From the NCBI GenBank assembly GCA_004356305.1, contig SMXJ01000058.1, forward strand, positions 1 through 14,151: a stretch of 14,151 nucleotides of DNA, written 5' to 3'. Position numbers and translations under genes: made by a program. The DNA comes from Bacteroidota bacterium (GTDB lineage: Bacteria; Bacteroidota; Bacteroidia; Flavobacteriales; Flavobacteriaceae). Shown in pieces: positions 13,934 to 14,151 of this stretch. How positions within the stretch are numbered: the first letter of the stretch is position 1; each line of letters starts with the position of its first letter. Under the pieces are notes generated by a model. It was given only the letters and a program-made list of their open reading frames with translations, did not search any database and had not been told where the DNA came from.

Positions 13934-14076
13934 GTGAATAGTGAAAAGGGAAAAGTGAAAAGTGAAAAGTGAAAAGTGAAAAATGAAAAATGCTTGTCCG
14001 TCCGAAGCTTTAGCGAAGGCGGAAATAGTGAATAGTGAAAAGTGAACTGTAAACTGTGAACTGAAGACTGCGAACT
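13934..14076 (+). repeat. Degenerate 7-bp minisatellite (GTGAAAA to GTGAACT)
   Basis: Two in-phase tracts flank the first hairpin. 13934-13989 has eight heptamers: GTGAATA, GTGAAAA, GGGAAAA, four GTGAAAA, ATGAAAA. 14028-14076 has seven: GTGAATA, GTGAAAA, GTGAACT, GTAAACT, GTGAACT, GAAGACT, GCGAACT. The unit drifts gradually along the tract, as expected of slippage plus point change. No coding sense is evident on either strand. Confidence 0.9.
13997..14023 (+). repeat. GC-rich hairpin repeat, copy 1
   Basis: TCCGTC (13997-14002) can pair with GGCGGA (14018-14023), one G-U wobble included, around an interior with a second small GC-TTTA-GC hairpin. Copies 2 and 3 (14082-14107 and 14126-14151) keep the stem but have a different, slightly shorter loop (GGAATGCAATGAA in place of GAAGCTTTAGCGAA). 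Confidence 0.8.
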
Positions 14077-14151
14077 GCCTGTCCGTCCGGAATGCAATGA
14101 AGGCGGAAAGACTGCGAACTGCCTGTCCGTCCGGAATGCAATGAAGGCGGA
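14064..14151 (+). repeat. Perfect 44-bp tandem duplication containing hairpin copies 2 and 3
   Basis: 14064-14107 and 14108-14151 are identical. Each unit is one and a half heptamers (AAGACTGCGAACTG) followed by the GC-rich hairpin. The window stops exactly at the end of the second unit, so the array may continue to the right. Confidence 0.95.

Noticed and set aside
13900..14097. A Phe/Ser-rich open frame on the minus strand
   Set aside because: It is produced by reading the 7-bp GTGAAAA minisatellite backwards; no start context or domain.
13934..14151. CRISPR array
   Set aside because: The units are 7 and 44 bp head-to-tail with no unique spacers of 25-45 bp between identical repeats, and no cas genes are present.

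Overview
The window looks like chromosomal DNA of a marine-type flavobacterium (Bacteroidota, Flavobacteriaceae). The evidence is moderately AT-rich DNA, promoters of the Bacteroidota type (TAnnTTTG -7 boxes, one with a well-placed TTG), few Shine-Dalgarno sequences, a 1120-residue SecA with family-specific insertions and no C-terminal zinc finger, and several small families (DUF2795, DUF2911, DUF6249, DUF4377) common in that group. No phage, insertion sequence, CRISPR array, tRNA or rRNA was seen.

Layout. 1-275 (-) is the start of a family 2 glycosyltransferase cut by the window edge. It diverges from a UDP-glucuronate-epimerase-like NAD-dependent sugar epimerase (439-1377). A PAP2-type phosphatase follows (1503-2051). 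Convergent to it are MeaB/ArgK GTPase (2233-3321, GTG start) and, just upstream of it, a membrane-anchored DUF2911 protein (3344-3919).

4033-6746 is a tightly overlapping three-gene operon: ECF sigma factor, one-pass membrane protein with a coiled-coil tail (probable anti-sigma factor), and an exported 534-residue protein with an 11-residue amphipathic repeat. 6900-8401 holds a second ECF system: sigma factor, two-pass membrane protein, and a divergent three-pass DUF6249 protein. The two divergent starts carry mirror-image copies of an ECF-type promoter (GTAACCAA-N12-TACGTCTTA), and the first sigma gene has a related site. This suggests that both sigma factors are autoregulated.

8398-13870 is a run of minus-strand genes: a DUF4377-like lipoprotein, SecA, a small acidic DUF2795 protein, the PduO-type cobalamin adenosyltransferase, and a 54-residue basic membrane protein that standard length cut-offs would miss. 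The right end (13934-14151) is a degenerate 7-bp minisatellite interrupted by three copies of a GC-rich hairpin, two of them inside a perfect 44-bp tandem duplication that ends exactly at the window edge.

How the genes fit together. MeaB and the adenosyltransferase both serve the adenosylcobalamin-dependent methylmalonyl-CoA mutase, which is not in the window. The two ECF systems look like envelope-sensing modules. The most unusual material is the paired ECF promoter, the hendecad-repeat protein, and the hairpin/minisatellite array at the right end.
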